Positions 41,910-51,300 of a DNA stretch of 64,000 nucleotides are shown here, in pieces. The notes under the pieces are model-generated. The model searched no databases and was not told the origin of the DNA. It worked only from the letters and a program-made list of their open reading frames with translations. The stretch comes from an uncultured Oscillospiraceae bacterium (GTDB lineage Bacteria; Bacillota; Clostridia; Oscillospirales; Ruminococcaceae). A program made the position numbers and the translations under genes. Within the stretch, counting starts at the first letter, position 1. Every line of letters starts with the position of its first letter. The stretch is from NCBI GenBank assembly GCA_910588145.1, contig CAJUPO010000001.1:173652-237651 (forward strand), read 5' to 3'.

Positions 41910-43178
41910 TTAGATCACAGAAAATGCCTGCTTCAGATCTTCAATTATATCGTTGACATTTTCAAGACCTACTGAAAAGCGTATCATACCAGGATCAATT
42001 CCGGCTGCGATAAGCTGTTCTTCAGTTAGCTGTCTATGAGTAGCAGAGGCCGGATTTAATACGCAGGTACGTATATCAGCAACATGGACTTCGTTTGAAG
42101 CAAGCTTTAATGCGTCCATGAATTTAACGGCTGTTTTTCTTCCGCCCTTTACTGAAAAGCTTATTACGCCGCATACACCGTTGGGAAGATATTTTTCTGC
42201 CAGTGCATGATAAGGATCGCTTTCGAGTCCGGCGTATCTTATAGAAGTTACCTTTCCGGTTGATTCAATGAACTTAGCAACAGCAAGACCGTTTTCGCAG
42301 TATTTCGGCATTCTGACAGCAAGTGTTTCAAGGCCTAAATTAAGAAGGAAAGAACTGTTGGCAGCAGGATAGCATCCGAAGTCACGCATAAGCTGCATTC
42401 TTGCTTTGATTATGTAAGGCGCTGCCGGATATTTTTCAGTGTATACTATTCCGTGATAGCTTTCGTCCGGTTCGGTCAGTCCGGGAAAACGTCCGGAAGC
42501 CTTCCAGTCAAATTTTCCGCTGTCGACAATAACACCGCCGACCTGAACAGCATGACCGTCCATGTACTTTGAAGTGGAATGGACAACAATGTCTGCTCCC
42601 CATTCAATCGGTCTGCAAAGAACCGGAGTAGCAAAGGTATTGTCTACAATAAGCGGGATTCCTGCGGAATGAGCGGCTGAAGCCCATTTTTCTATGTCAA
42701 GTACAGTAAGCGCAGGATTGGCTATTGTTTCACCGAAAATACATTTTGTATTAGGCTTAATAGCCGCTTTTATTTCCTCTTCAGAAGCGTCAACGTCAAT
42801 AAAAGTACATTCAATTCCCATCTTTTTAAATGTAAAAGCAAAAAGATTAACTGTTCCGCCATAGATCGACGAACTGGAAATAAAATGATCTCCTGCGTCA
42901 CAAATGTTTAGTATTGACAGCATTGAAGCCGCTTGTCCGGAAGATGTGCACATAGCGGCTGCTCCGCCCTCAAGTGCGGCGATTTTCTTTTCAACGGCGT
43001 CGGTAGTAGGATTTTCAAATCTTGAATAAATCATTCCGAGTGTCGGATCGTCAAAAACATCGGCAACAGCGTCAGTTGAATTATAAACGTATGTAGTACT
43101 TTGGTATATAGGCATAACACGTGGTTCGCCGTTTTTCGGAGAATAACCTTCGTGCAGAACCTGAGTTTCGATTTTCAT
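41910..43178 (-). CDS. O-acetylhomoserine sulfhydrylase-type PLP enzyme
   Basis: The protein has 422 residues. It is a Cys/Met-metabolism PLP enzyme: TQVLHEGYSPKNGEPRVMPIYQSTTY start, YSRFENPTTDAVEKKIAALEGG, IVDNTFATPVLCRPIEWGAD, and the PLP lysine in VVHSTSKYMDGHAV. The length and the HEGY and VMPIYQSTTY features fit MetY-type O-acetylhomoserine aminocarboxypropyltransferase, which makes homocysteine from sulfide. Cystathionine gamma-synthase or methionine gamma-lyase activity cannot be excluded by sequence alone. AGGAAT precedes the ATG. It is a single-gene unit. Confidence 0.85.
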   Translation of the reverse strand: MKIETQVLHEGYSPKNGEPRVMPIYQSTTYVYNSTDAVADVFDDPTLGMIYSRFENPTTDAVEKKIAALEGGAAAMCTSSGQAASMLSILNICDAGDHFISSSSIYGGTVNLFAFTFKKMGIECTFIDVDASEEEIKAAIKPNTKCIFGETIANPALTVLDIEKWASAAHSAGIPLIVDNTFATPVLCRPIEWGADIVVHSTSKYMDGHAVQVGGVIVDSGKFDWKASGRFPGLTEPDESYHGIVYTEKYPAAPYIIKARMQLMRDFGCYPAANSSFLLNLGLETLAVRMPKYCENGLAVAKFIESTGKVTSIRYAGLESDPYHALAEKYLPNGVCGVISFSVKGGRKTAVKFMDALKLASNEVHVADIRTCVLNPASATHRQLTEEQLIAAGIDPGMIRFSVGLENVNDIIEDLKQAFSVI

Positions 43179-43451
43179 GATGTCTAATTCCTTTCAAAAA
43201 CTAATACATATATAAAATTATATCATGACTTTATCATCATGTCAATAATGTAAACAGATTGTTTGTTTATACATTTTTATTAGAAATAATGTTTTTATCA
43301 TGGATTGTATTCTTATTGCATAATAATCTAATGTATTATAAAATTAAAATAATAATTCTTTATAAAAAATCTAATAAAATATTGATTTTTTTGTTGCAAA
43401 AAAAGGTTGAAAATGATATAATATAAATATATGTGTAATTTAATGTTTTAA
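43179..43451. other. intergenic region between metY-like and FNT genes
   Basis: This 270-bp, very AT-rich divergent region holds the FNT promoter TTGCAA-17-TATAAT (43394-43422, plus strand). I see no riboswitch of a known sulfur class (no SAM-I or S-box pattern) ahead of the metY-like gene and no gene. Confidence 0.5.
43394..43422 (+). promoter_or_regulatory. promoter of the FNT gene
   Basis: TTGCAA (43394-43399), 17-bp spacer, TATAAT (43417-43422). Confidence 0.75.
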
Positions 43452-43492
43452 GCCGCCGGAAGGAATTTTACTGCGGCAGAATGGAGAATCTG
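43452..43492 (+). promoter_or_regulatory. leader hairpin plus ribosome site (copy b of a recurring element)
   Basis: GCCGC (43452-43456) pairs with GCGGC (43473-43477) around a 16-nt loop. AGAATGGAGAATCTG and the ATG follow. The 18 bases CTGCGGCAGAATGGAGAA are identical to those before the V-ATPase K gene. Confidence 0.65.
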
Positions 43493-44134
43493 ATGAAGCG
43501 TTTTATTGACTTATTGCTTCGTTCTATTATGACTGGTTTCGCAATCGGTATAGGCGGAGTAGTGTTTCTTTCATGTGAAAATAAGTATATAGGTTCATTT
43601 TTATTCGGAACGGGACTTTTTGTAATCCTATCTTTCGGCTTTAATCTTTTTACCGGTAAGGTAGGGTATGCCGTTGAAAACAAACCTTCATACATACTTG
43701 ATCTTGCAGTTATCTGGATTGGTAATCTTATAGGCACTGCTGTTATGGGCGGAATGATTTTATGTACGAGAATTGCAAATATAGAAGAAAGAGCCTCAGC
43801 GGTCTGCAAGATAAAATTTGACGATGATCTTCTCAGTATTTTTATACTTGCATTTTTCTGCGGAATACTTATGTTTATTGCAGCGGACGGGTTTAAGAAA
43901 ATTGAAAATCCAGTTGGAAAGATACTTGCAGTATTTCTTCCGGTAATGGTGTTTATTCTCAGCGGTTATGAGCATTGTATTGCCAATATGTTTTATTTTA
44001 CCATAGCCAAAGCATGGTCTTTAAATACAGTTGGTTATCTTGCAGTAATGACACTTGGCAATGCTGTTGGAGGAATGTTTATTCCGTTTGTACGTAAAGG
44101 TTTTATAACTGAAAAAAAAGCCGTTCAGAAATGA
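43493..44134 (+). CDS. formate/nitrite transporter (FNT) family channel
   Basis: The protein has 213 residues and six membrane helices. By analogy with the leader element I use the ATG at 43493, six bases after GGAG, not the in-frame ATG at 43481 that overlaps it. FNT-like features are the first half-helix loop FAIGIGGVVFLSC, the LFTGKVGYAVEN break (L-x-T-G-x motif) and the late pore motif LSGYEHCIANMFYF with the central His, followed by LGNAVGGMFI. It carries small monovalent anions, most likely formate in a fermenter; nitrite or hydrosulfide are alternatives. Confidence 0.9.
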   Translation: MKRFIDLLLRSIMTGFAIGIGGVVFLSCENKYIGSFLFGTGLFVILSFGFNLFTGKVGYAVENKPSYILDLAVIWIGNLIGTAVMGGMILCTRIANIEERASAVCKIKFDDDLLSIFILAFFCGILMFIAADGFKKIENPVGKILAVFLPVMVFILSGYEHCIANMFYFTIAKAWSLNTVGYLAVMTLGNAVGGMFIPFVRKGFITEKKAVQK

Positions 44135-44144
44135 ACGGCTTTTT
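44116..44144. terminator. bidirectional terminator
   Basis: Perfect stem AAAAGCCGTTCA/TGAACGGCTTTT with a GAAA tetraloop. The FNT stop codon TGA is the first base triplet of the 3' arm, and the arm also touches the stop of the convergent TspO gene. Confidence 0.9.
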
Positions 44145-44616
44145 AGTTTAATATAGCTATACTTATGTTTAAATATAAGGCAAAGGCGACCCAAAGCAAA
44201 TACGGTATATTTATGTACGCAGCTGACGGACGTATTTTACAAAATGATATTAACATAGAAATTATTAATATAAGAAGCAAAATTATTACTGCAGCTGCTG
44301 CCCATAAAATCTTGAACCTGAAAAATATTATACTCCACATAAAGTTAACAAAGAGCTGAGCTGTATAAATAAGATACGGGACTTTTTTAGTTTTATCAGG
44401 TGAATCAGCAGAGTAGATAAGAAAAGCAGAAATACCCATCAAAGCGTAAAGAATCGACCAGACTATTGGAAAAATCCAGCCGGGAGGAGATAAAGGAGGC
44501 TTTATTAGGGTTTGGTAGAAACCTGAAAAATTACCGGCTATAAGTCCGGATAATGCACCTGTAAGCTCTGCTGATACAATAAATATCAGCAGTTCGGTTA
44601 ATTTTATTTTTTTCAT
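44143..44616 (-). CDS. TspO/MBR family protein
   Basis: The protein has 157 residues and five membrane helices, the family plan. The most typical segment is YQTLIKPPLSPPGWIFPIVWSILYALMGISAFLIY between helices 1 and 2, then LFVNFMWSIIFFRFK and PYLLWVAFALYLNISI. TspO proteins bind porphyrins and other hydrophobic ligands and modulate stress responses; the ligand here is unknown. A GAGG ribosome site precedes the ATG. Confidence 0.93.
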   Translation of the reverse strand: MKKIKLTELLIFIVSAELTGALSGLIAGNFSGFYQTLIKPPLSPPGWIFPIVWSILYALMGISAFLIYSADSPDKTKKVPYLIYTAQLFVNFMWSIIFFRFKILWAAAAVIILLLILIISMLISFCKIRPSAAYINIPYLLWVAFALYLNISIAILN

Positions 44617-44736
44617 GACTAATCCTCGTTTCCCTTTTTTATTTCAGTAAAGTTTATGTATTTATTATTTTTTTATGCTAATAAAAGGAATGAAATTATA
44701 CTGCGAAATATGTATATAAAGAGGGAATTGATTTCA

Positions 44737-44765
44737 TTGACTTTTTATTTTTAATGATTTATAAT
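44737..44765 (+). promoter_or_regulatory. promoter of the MinD-like/KOR operon
   Basis: TTGACT (44737-44742), 17-bp spacer, TATAAT (44760-44765). Confidence 0.8.
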
Positions 44766-44801
44766 TAAAATATAATGTTAAGTAAAACGGAAAGGCTTAA
44801 A

Positions 44802-45461
44802 ATGAATTATAAGTACAAAAAAATAACTGTTCTTACCGGTCACTATGGATGCGGAAAAACAAATCTTGCCATAAATCTTGCTCTCGATATGGAGCAATAC
44901 GGTAAGGTTTCAGTTGTAGATATGGATATTGTTAATCCGTATTTCAGGGCTGCTGATTTTAAAGATAAGTTTCCGGAAAGTAATATTGAGATCATATGTC
45001 CCCCATATGCAAATACAAATCTTGATATTCCGGTGCTTGATTTGGATATAGAAAGAATTGCAAAAGAATCAGATTTCGTTGTTATTGACGTTGGAGGAGA
45101 TGACGCCGGTGCATATGCACTGGGACGTTACCGCAGTGTTTTTGAAAAGTATGCCGGCGAAACAGAAATTATATATGTTTTCAGTATGTACAGAGGTCCG
45201 AAAATTACTGCTGAGGAAACCGCTGAAATTATGTACGAAATAGAAAATGCTTGTAAAATAAAATGTACAGCCCTTGTAAATAATTCAAATTTAGGCGCTG
45301 AAACGGATTATAGGACAGTGGAAGAATCAGAAGAGTTTTCGTGTAAAGTATCTGAGTTAACAGACTTGCCCAGGATATTCAGATGTGTTCCGGCTGATAT
45401 TAAAGAAAACGGAAATAATGATTTTCCTGTAAGAAGACTGGTTAGACTTCCGTGGGAATAG
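44802..45461 (+). CDS. MinD/ParA-like P-loop ATPase
   Basis: The protein has 219 residues from the ATG at 44802 (GGAAAGG upstream; nine earlier codons lack a site). The deviant Walker A is TGHYGCGKTNLAINLA, switch I is VDMDIVNPYFRAADF, and Walker B is DFVVIDVGGDDAGAYALGRY. It resembles SIMIBI ATPases, some of which handle metal clusters. The C-terminus (DFPVRRLVRLPWE) is short and lacks a membrane-targeting helix. It is the first gene of a tight cluster with a ferredoxin and three oxidoreductase subunits, 26 bp from the next start. A maturation or cofactor-delivery role is plausible but is inference. Confidence 0.85.
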   Translation: MNYKYKKITVLTGHYGCGKTNLAINLALDMEQYGKVSVVDMDIVNPYFRAADFKDKFPESNIEIICPPYANTNLDIPVLDLDIERIAKESDFVVIDVGGDDAGAYALGRYRSVFEKYAGETEIIYVFSMYRGPKITAEETAEIMYEIENACKIKCTALVNNSNLGAETDYRTVEESEEFSCKVSELTDLPRIFRCVPADIKENGNNDFPVRRLVRLPWE

Positions 45462-45487
45462 TCGTGTTTTATATTGGAGTGTTTGAT

Positions 45488-45688
45488 ATGATAAAAATTA
45501 ATTTTGAACGGTGCAAGGGATGCGGACTTTGCAGTGATGTTTGTCCTAAGAAGATTATTGTAATACAGCATGATAAGCATAATGCAAAAGGATATTATAC
45601 CGCTTCTTGTACTGCAAATGATAAGTGCATCAGCTGTGCGATGTGTGCTATGATGTGTCCTGACTGTGTAATTACAGTTGAAAAGTGA
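45488..45688 (+). CDS. 2-oxoacid:ferredoxin oxidoreductase delta subunit (2[4Fe-4S] ferredoxin)
   Basis: The protein has 66 residues from the ATG after GGAG. Two cluster motifs are visible: CKGCGLCSDVCP and CISCAMCAMMCP. Together they give eight Cys for two [4Fe-4S] clusters, passing electrons from the catalytic subunits to soluble ferredoxin. It lies between the ATPase and the alpha subunit, as in KOR/VOR clusters. Confidence 0.93.
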   Translation: MIKINFERCKGCGLCSDVCPKKIIVIQHDKHNAKGYYTASCTANDKCISCAMCAMMCPDCVITVEK

Positions 45689-45698
45689 GGTATGAAAA

Positions 45699-46757
45699 GT
45701 GGAAAAGGTTTTAATGAAAGGAAACGAAGCTTTGGGAGAAGCGGCAATGCGTGCCGGCTGTAAATGTTTTTTCGGCTATCCGATTACTCCTCAGACAGAG
45801 CTTTCTGCGTATCTTGCAAAGCATATGGCTAAAAGAGGAGGAGCATTTCTGCAGGCAGAAAGTGAAATTGCCGCTGTCAATATGGTTCTTGGAGCAAGCT
45901 CATGCGGAGTAAGAGCAATGACCTCAAGTTCATCTCCGGGAATATCGCTTAAAAGCGAGGGAATATCTTATATTGCAGGTTCGGATCTTCCGTGCGTTAT
46001 AGTGAATGTACAGCGGGGCGGTCCTGGCCTTGGAGGCATTCAGCCGTCTCAGTCTGATTACTGGCAGGCTACAAAGGCTTTGGGACATGGTGATTTTCAG
46101 CTTCTTGTATATGCTCCGGCGTCTGTTCAGGAAACTGTGGACATGACGTTTAAGGCATTTGACGAGGCTGACAGATACAGAATGCCTGCAATGATTCTTT
46201 CAGACGGATTGCTTGGGCAGATGATGGAACCAGTCATGTTTCCGGATATAGTGCCGGACATACCCGAAAAGCCGTGGGCTTGCTGCGGACATAAAAATAA
46301 AAGAGAGCATAATATTATAAATTCTCTGTATCTTAAGCCCGATGAACTTGAAAATTCAGTACTTGAACGATATAAGAGATATGATGCTGTAAAGCGTGAA
46401 TGTACAGACGCTGAAGCCTATCTTTGCGATGATGCAGAAATCGTTATTACGGCATACGGAGCATCTGCAAGAGTGGCTAAATCTGCTGTTAATGCGGCAA
46501 GAGAAAAGGGAATAAAAGCTGGTCTTTTCAGACCTAAGACGCTTTATCCTTATCCTGTAAATGAAATTAATGAAGCCTGCCAAAGTGCTAAAACTGTCCT
46601 TAGCGTTGAAATGTCAATGGGGCAGATGGTTGATGATGTTAAGCTTGCTCTGAATTGCCGTATTCCAGTTGAATTTTTCGGAAGAACAGGAGGAATAATT
46701 CCAACACCATCAGAAGTTTTGGAAAAGATTGAATCCTTAAATGAAAGGAGCAGATAG
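45699..46757 (+). CDS. 2-oxoacid:ferredoxin oxidoreductase alpha subunit
   Basis: The protein has 352 residues from a GTG with GAGG eight bases upstream; an ATG five codons later is the alternative. It starts KGNEALGEAAMRAGCKCFFGYPITPQTEL, typical of KorA/VorB. MTSSSSPGISLKSEGISYI is the conserved substrate-side segment. The C-terminal transketolase-like domain has the VLSVEMSMGQMVDDV motif. With beta, gamma and delta subunits it oxidatively decarboxylates a 2-oxoacid (2-oxoglutarate or branched-chain), making acyl-CoA and reduced ferredoxin, or runs in reverse. Substrate is not determined. Confidence 0.94.
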   Translation: MEKVLMKGNEALGEAAMRAGCKCFFGYPITPQTELSAYLAKHMAKRGGAFLQAESEIAAVNMVLGASSCGVRAMTSSSSPGISLKSEGISYIAGSDLPCVIVNVQRGGPGLGGIQPSQSDYWQATKALGHGDFQLLVYAPASVQETVDMTFKAFDEADRYRMPAMILSDGLLGQMMEPVMFPDIVPDIPEKPWACCGHKNKREHNIINSLYLKPDELENSVLERYKRYDAVKRECTDAEAYLCDDAEIVITAYGASARVAKSAVNAAREKGIKAGLFRPKTLYPYPVNEINEACQSAKTVLSVEMSMGQMVDDVKLALNCRIPVEFFGRTGGIIPTPSEVLEKIESLNERSR

Positions 46758-46759
46758 AA

Positions 46760-47521
46760 ATGGCTGTGGTTTTTGAAAAACCCCATGCACTATGCGATGT
46801 TGCCAATCATTATTGTCCCGGCTGTACACACGGAATTATTCACCGTCTTGTGGCTGAGGTTATTGATGAAATGGGAATCGAAGGGGATACAGTAGGGATT
46901 TGTCCGGTAGGCTGTTCCGTTATGGCGTATGATTATTTTAACTGTGATATGATCGAAGCTCCCCATGGAAGAGCGCCGGCTGTTGCAACGGGAGTAAAGA
47001 GAGCTAAACCGGATTCAGTAGTCTTTACTTATCAGGGGGACGGCGACCTTGCAGCTATCGGAACCTGTGAAACAGTTCATGCTGCTGCAAGAGGAGAAAA
47101 TATAACTGTTATATTTGTTAATAATACAATTTACGGAATGACAGGCGGACAAATGGCGCCTACCACTATTCCGGGGCAGGTGACGCAGACAACTCCTTAT
47201 GGACGTGATCCGAAATTGCAGGGATTTCCGTTAAAGGTTTGTGAGCTTCTTGCTCAGGCTGACGGAACTGCACTGGCTCAGAGAGTGTCGGTAGACAGTA
47301 TTCCTCATATCCGTGAAGCTAAAAAAGCTATACGCAAGGCTTTTGAAAATCAGGTGAATAAGCGTGGATTTTCAATTGTAGAGATTCTTTCTACCTGTCC
47401 GACTAACTGGGGAATGACTCCTTTGGAGGCTCTTGAAAGAGTACGCACAGACATGATACCATATTATCCTCTTGGAGTTTTTAAGGATAAGGATGTTTGG
47501 AACAGAGAAGAAGACAAATAA
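46760..47521 (+). CDS. 2-oxoacid:ferredoxin oxidoreductase beta subunit
   Basis: The protein has 253 residues and binds thiamine diphosphate. NHYCPGCTHGIIHRLVAE carries the cluster/TPP-domain Cys. The TPP motif is GDGDLAAIGTCETVHAAARG followed by VIFVNNTIYGMTGGQMAPTT. The GMTGGQ stretch with A-P-T-T is typical of KOR/VOR-type beta subunits. It starts 2 bp after the alpha stop, so translation is coupled. Confidence 0.95.
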   Translation: MAVVFEKPHALCDVANHYCPGCTHGIIHRLVAEVIDEMGIEGDTVGICPVGCSVMAYDYFNCDMIEAPHGRAPAVATGVKRAKPDSVVFTYQGDGDLAAIGTCETVHAAARGENITVIFVNNTIYGMTGGQMAPTTIPGQVTQTTPYGRDPKLQGFPLKVCELLAQADGTALAQRVSVDSIPHIREAKKAIRKAFENQVNKRGFSIVEILSTCPTNWGMTPLEALERVRTDMIPYYPLGVFKDKDVWNREEDK

Positions 47522-47547
47522 TAATACCTGAAAGGAAAGCTAAAATT

Positions 47548-48090
47548 ATGCTGACTGAAATAATTTTTTCGGGATTCGGGGGACAGGGAATACTTTTTGC
47601 CGGGAAATGTCTTGCGTACAGTGCAATGATTCTCGGCGCTGAAATATCCTGGCTTCCTTCCTACGGACCTGAAATGAGGGGCGGAACAGCAAACTGTTCG
47701 GTGTGCATATCCGATGAACCAATCGGATCGCCGTTGGTAACAGAGCCGGATATACTAATTGCAATGAATACTCCGTCATTTGATAAATTTGAACCTGCTG
47801 TCAAACCGGAAGGCGTAATCATTGTTGACAGCAACATGACTGAACGGAAATCCCAACGAAAAGATATAAATTGTTTTTATGTTCCGGCAGCACAGATAGC
47901 TCAGGAAAATGAGCTTGCCGGAATGGCAAATATAATTTTGCTCGGTAAGCTGATAAAAGAATGTCCGGATAAATTAAACGGAGTTACTGCTGAAACGGCA
48001 GAGAAAGCGTTCAGAAAGATAATTCCGGTATCCAGGGAAGCTATGATTCTTAAGAATATTTCTGCTCTTACTCTTGGTATGACGTGTTGA
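47548..48090 (+). CDS. 2-oxoacid:ferredoxin oxidoreductase gamma subunit
   Basis: The protein has 180 residues from the ATG at 47548 (AAAGGAAAG upstream). The gamma-family opening IIFSGFGGQGILFAGKCLAYS and the substrate-loop motif WLPSYGPEMRGGTANCSVCIS are clear. It completes the delta-alpha-beta-gamma set. In the intact complex this domain closes over CoA. Confidence 0.95.
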   Translation: MLTEIIFSGFGGQGILFAGKCLAYSAMILGAEISWLPSYGPEMRGGTANCSVCISDEPIGSPLVTEPDILIAMNTPSFDKFEPAVKPEGVIIVDSNMTERKSQRKDINCFYVPAAQIAQENELAGMANIILLGKLIKECPDKLNGVTAETAEKAFRKIIPVSREAMILKNISALTLGMTC

Positions 48091-48180
48091 TTTTATTAAA
48101 AAAATATGCAAACATTATTTAATAAAAAAAGAAAAACAGACTTTAAAATTAATTTTTCAAGAAAAAATTTAAAATTACTA

Positions 48181-48209
48181 TTGACAGAACCAAAATAATA
48201 GTGTAATAT
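48181..48209 (+). promoter_or_regulatory. promoter of gltBD
   Basis: TTGACA (48181-48186), 17-bp spacer, TAATAT (48204-48209). The implied leader is about 150 nt. Confidence 0.8.
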
Positions 48210-48259
48210 AATACATGAAACATAATCTTTTGGATATAATTAAATATTGGGCAATGAAG

Positions 48260-48310
48260 CTCACTTAAGCTATGGTATAATACTGTGGCTTGGGTGAGTT
48301 TTTGTTTTTT
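48260..48310 (+). terminator. attenuator-like terminator in the gltB leader
   Basis: A continuous 13-bp stem with G-U pairs (48260-48272 with 48286-48298) and a 13-nt loop is followed by TTTTTGTTTTTT. It lies between the gltB promoter and its start codon, so readthrough must be controlled or partial. No known riboswitch class is recognised. Confidence 0.65.
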
Positions 48311-48362
48311 GGCGGGATTTAAGATTATGATACTATATTTTTATAAAGGAGAAGTGGCTACT

Positions 48363-51300
48363 ATGGATAATTACAGAAATCAGGAGCCTTTCGCAAAGCA
48401 GGGACTTTATGATCCTCGTTTTGAGCATGAAAACTGCGGTATTGGTGCAGTAGTTAATATGAGCGGCAAGAAAGATCATAAGGTTGTTGACAGCGCTCTT
48501 AAAATTGTCGAAACCCTTGAGCACCGTGCAGGCAAGGACGCCGAAGGAAAAACAGGGGACGGCGTTGGAATACTTCTTCAGATTTCTCATACTTATTTTT
48601 CAAAGGTGGCTGCCGAAATGGGCATATCAATCGGCGGTAAGCGTGAATACGGTATCGCTATGTTTTTCTTTCCTCAGTCTGAGAAAAAATGCAAAAAGGC
48701 TATGGAAACTTTTGAAAAGGTTCTTAAAGAAGAAAAGCTTGAACTCCTCGGTTGGCGCCGTGTGCCTGTTAATCCTGATGTTCTCGGTACAAAAGCAGTT
48801 GAAAGTATGCCTAATATTATACAGGCATTTATCAAAAAGCCTGCAAAATGTGAAAAGGGTCTTGCATTTGACAGAAAGCTTTATATAGCAAGAATGGTTT
48901 TTGAAAAGCGTGAAAAGGAAACATATGTTGTTTCATGTTCAAGCCGTACAATTGTTTACAAGGGAATGTTTCTTGTAAATCAGCTGAGAAAATTTTACGA
49001 TGATCTTAACAGCCCTGATTATCATTCATCAATCGGTATTGTTCATTCACGTTTCAGTACAAATACCAATCCGAGCTGGCAGCGTTCTCATCCGAACCGC
49101 ATGATGGTTCACAACGGAGAAATTAATACGATTACCGGTAATGTTGATAAAATGCTGAGCCGTGAATCCATTTTAAAAAGTGATTATATCGGAGACAGAA
49201 TGAAGGACATCGTACCGGTACTTGATGTTACGGGTTCTGACTCAGCACGTCTTGACAATACCCTCGAATTTATGACAATGTCCGGTGTTGATCTTCCCCT
49301 TGCGATAATGGCTCTTATTCCGGAACCATGGCAGCATATTGAAACTATGAGCCGTGAAAAACGTGCATTTTATCAGTACTATGCTACTATGATGGAACCT
49401 TGGGACGGTCCGGCTTCAATTATTTTTTCTGACGGCGATCTGCTTGGGGCAGTACTTGACCGTAACGGACTTCGCCCGTCACGTTACTATATAACGGATG
49501 ACGGAAACGGCGGAAAGTATCTTATTCTTTCATCAGAAGTCGGTGCGCTTGATATTCCGGTTGAAACCATTGTTAAAAAGGAACGTCTGCATCCAGGCAA
49601 GATGCTTCTTGTAGATACGGTTAAGGGCGAACTTATTGATGATGAAAACATTAAAGACTTTTACAGTAAGCGTCAGCCTTACGGCGAATGGCTTGACCAT
49701 AATCTTCACCCGCTTGATGAGCTTGCGGTTCCAAATAAAAGACCTGTAATAAATTCCGGAGAACAGCTTGAACGTCTTCAGCACGCATTTGGATACACTT
49801 ATGAAACTATTTACAGCGTTATGATTCCGATGGCGCTGAACGGTTCAGAACCGACTGCGGCGATGGGTACTGATACTCCGATTCCTCCTCTGTCTAAGAT
49901 GAATCCGCCTCTTTTTGATTACTTCAAACAGCTTTTTGCTCAGGTAACAAATCCGCCGATAGATTCTATCCGTGAATCTGTTATTACTGATACAACAGTA
50001 TATCTCGGAGCAGCAGGAAACATTCTTAAAGAGGAAGAAGATAACTGTTGTGTTCTGAAAGTAAAAAAACCTATTCTTACTAATTTGGATCTGTTAAAAA
50101 TCAGGAAATCAAATATTCCAGGGTTAAAAACAGCGGATATTTCAATGCTGTATAAAAAAGAAGAATCACTTCATGACGCGATTGAAAATTTATATGTTCA
50201 GGCTGATAAGGCTCACGATGACGGTGCGGCTATCCTTATACTCACTGACTTGGGAGTGGATCAGGAGCATCTTGCAATTCCGTCCCTCCTTGCTGTTGCG
50301 GCTCTTGAAACTTATCTTGTAAGAACAAGAAAAAATACTGCGGTTTCGATTATTGTTGAAACAGCTGAACCGACTGAAGTTCACCACTTCGCAACACTTC
50401 TCGGATTCGGTGCAAGCGCAGTTAATCCGTATCTTGCCCTTGATACCCTTTATGATTTAACTTCCAATGGTTCTCTTGACAAGGAATATACAGAAGCATC
50501 CAATTCATATGTAAACGCCGTTATAAGCGGAATTGTAAAAATTGCTTCAAAAATGGGTATTTCTACGATTCAGTCATATCAGGGTTCAAAGATTTTCGAA
50601 GCCCTCGGTATCAGCAAAAGCGTTCGTGATGAGTTTTTCCCTGATATTGTCAGCCGTGTGGGAGGAATTGATCTTGACGATATAAGCAGACGTGTTATTT
50701 CTCTTCATGACGCTGCCTTTGACCAGTGTAATCTTTCTGTTAATGAATCAATAGAAAGTATTGGTTATCATAAGTCAAGAAGCAATCAGGAAGAACATCT
50801 TTACAATCCGCAGACAATACATCTGCTTCAGCAGTCAGTATGGAGAGATGATTATGAAATGTTCAAGCAGTATTCTTCATGCCTGAATGCAGAAGATAAA
50901 AATATGACTCTCAGAAGCACTCTTGACTTCAAATATGCACAGGACGGAGGAATACCGCTGGAGGAAGTTGAAAGTGTAGAAAGCATAATGCACCGATTCA
51001 AGACCGGCGCTATGTCTTACGGTTCAATTTCTCAGGAAGCCCATGAATGTATGGCAATTGCCATGAATCGTATCGGCGGAAAGTCAAACAGCGGTGAAGG
51101 CGGAGAGGATCTGGGACGAATTGTAACAAGCGGAGGAGCTGTTGATAAATGCTCTGCTATAAAGCAGGTTGCTTCCGGAAGATTCGGTGTTACTTCAAAG
51201 TATCTGACTTCTGCAAAGGAAATACAGATCAAGATGGCTCAGGGTGCAAAGCCCGGCGAGGGAGGACATCTTCCGGCAAAGAAGGTTTATCCGTGGATAG

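Noticed and set aside
48276..48281. TATAAT in the loop of the gltB leader hairpin as a second promoter
   Set aside because: No -35-like hexamer lies 16-18 bp upstream, while the TTGACA-17-TAATAT promoter at 48181 is convincing.
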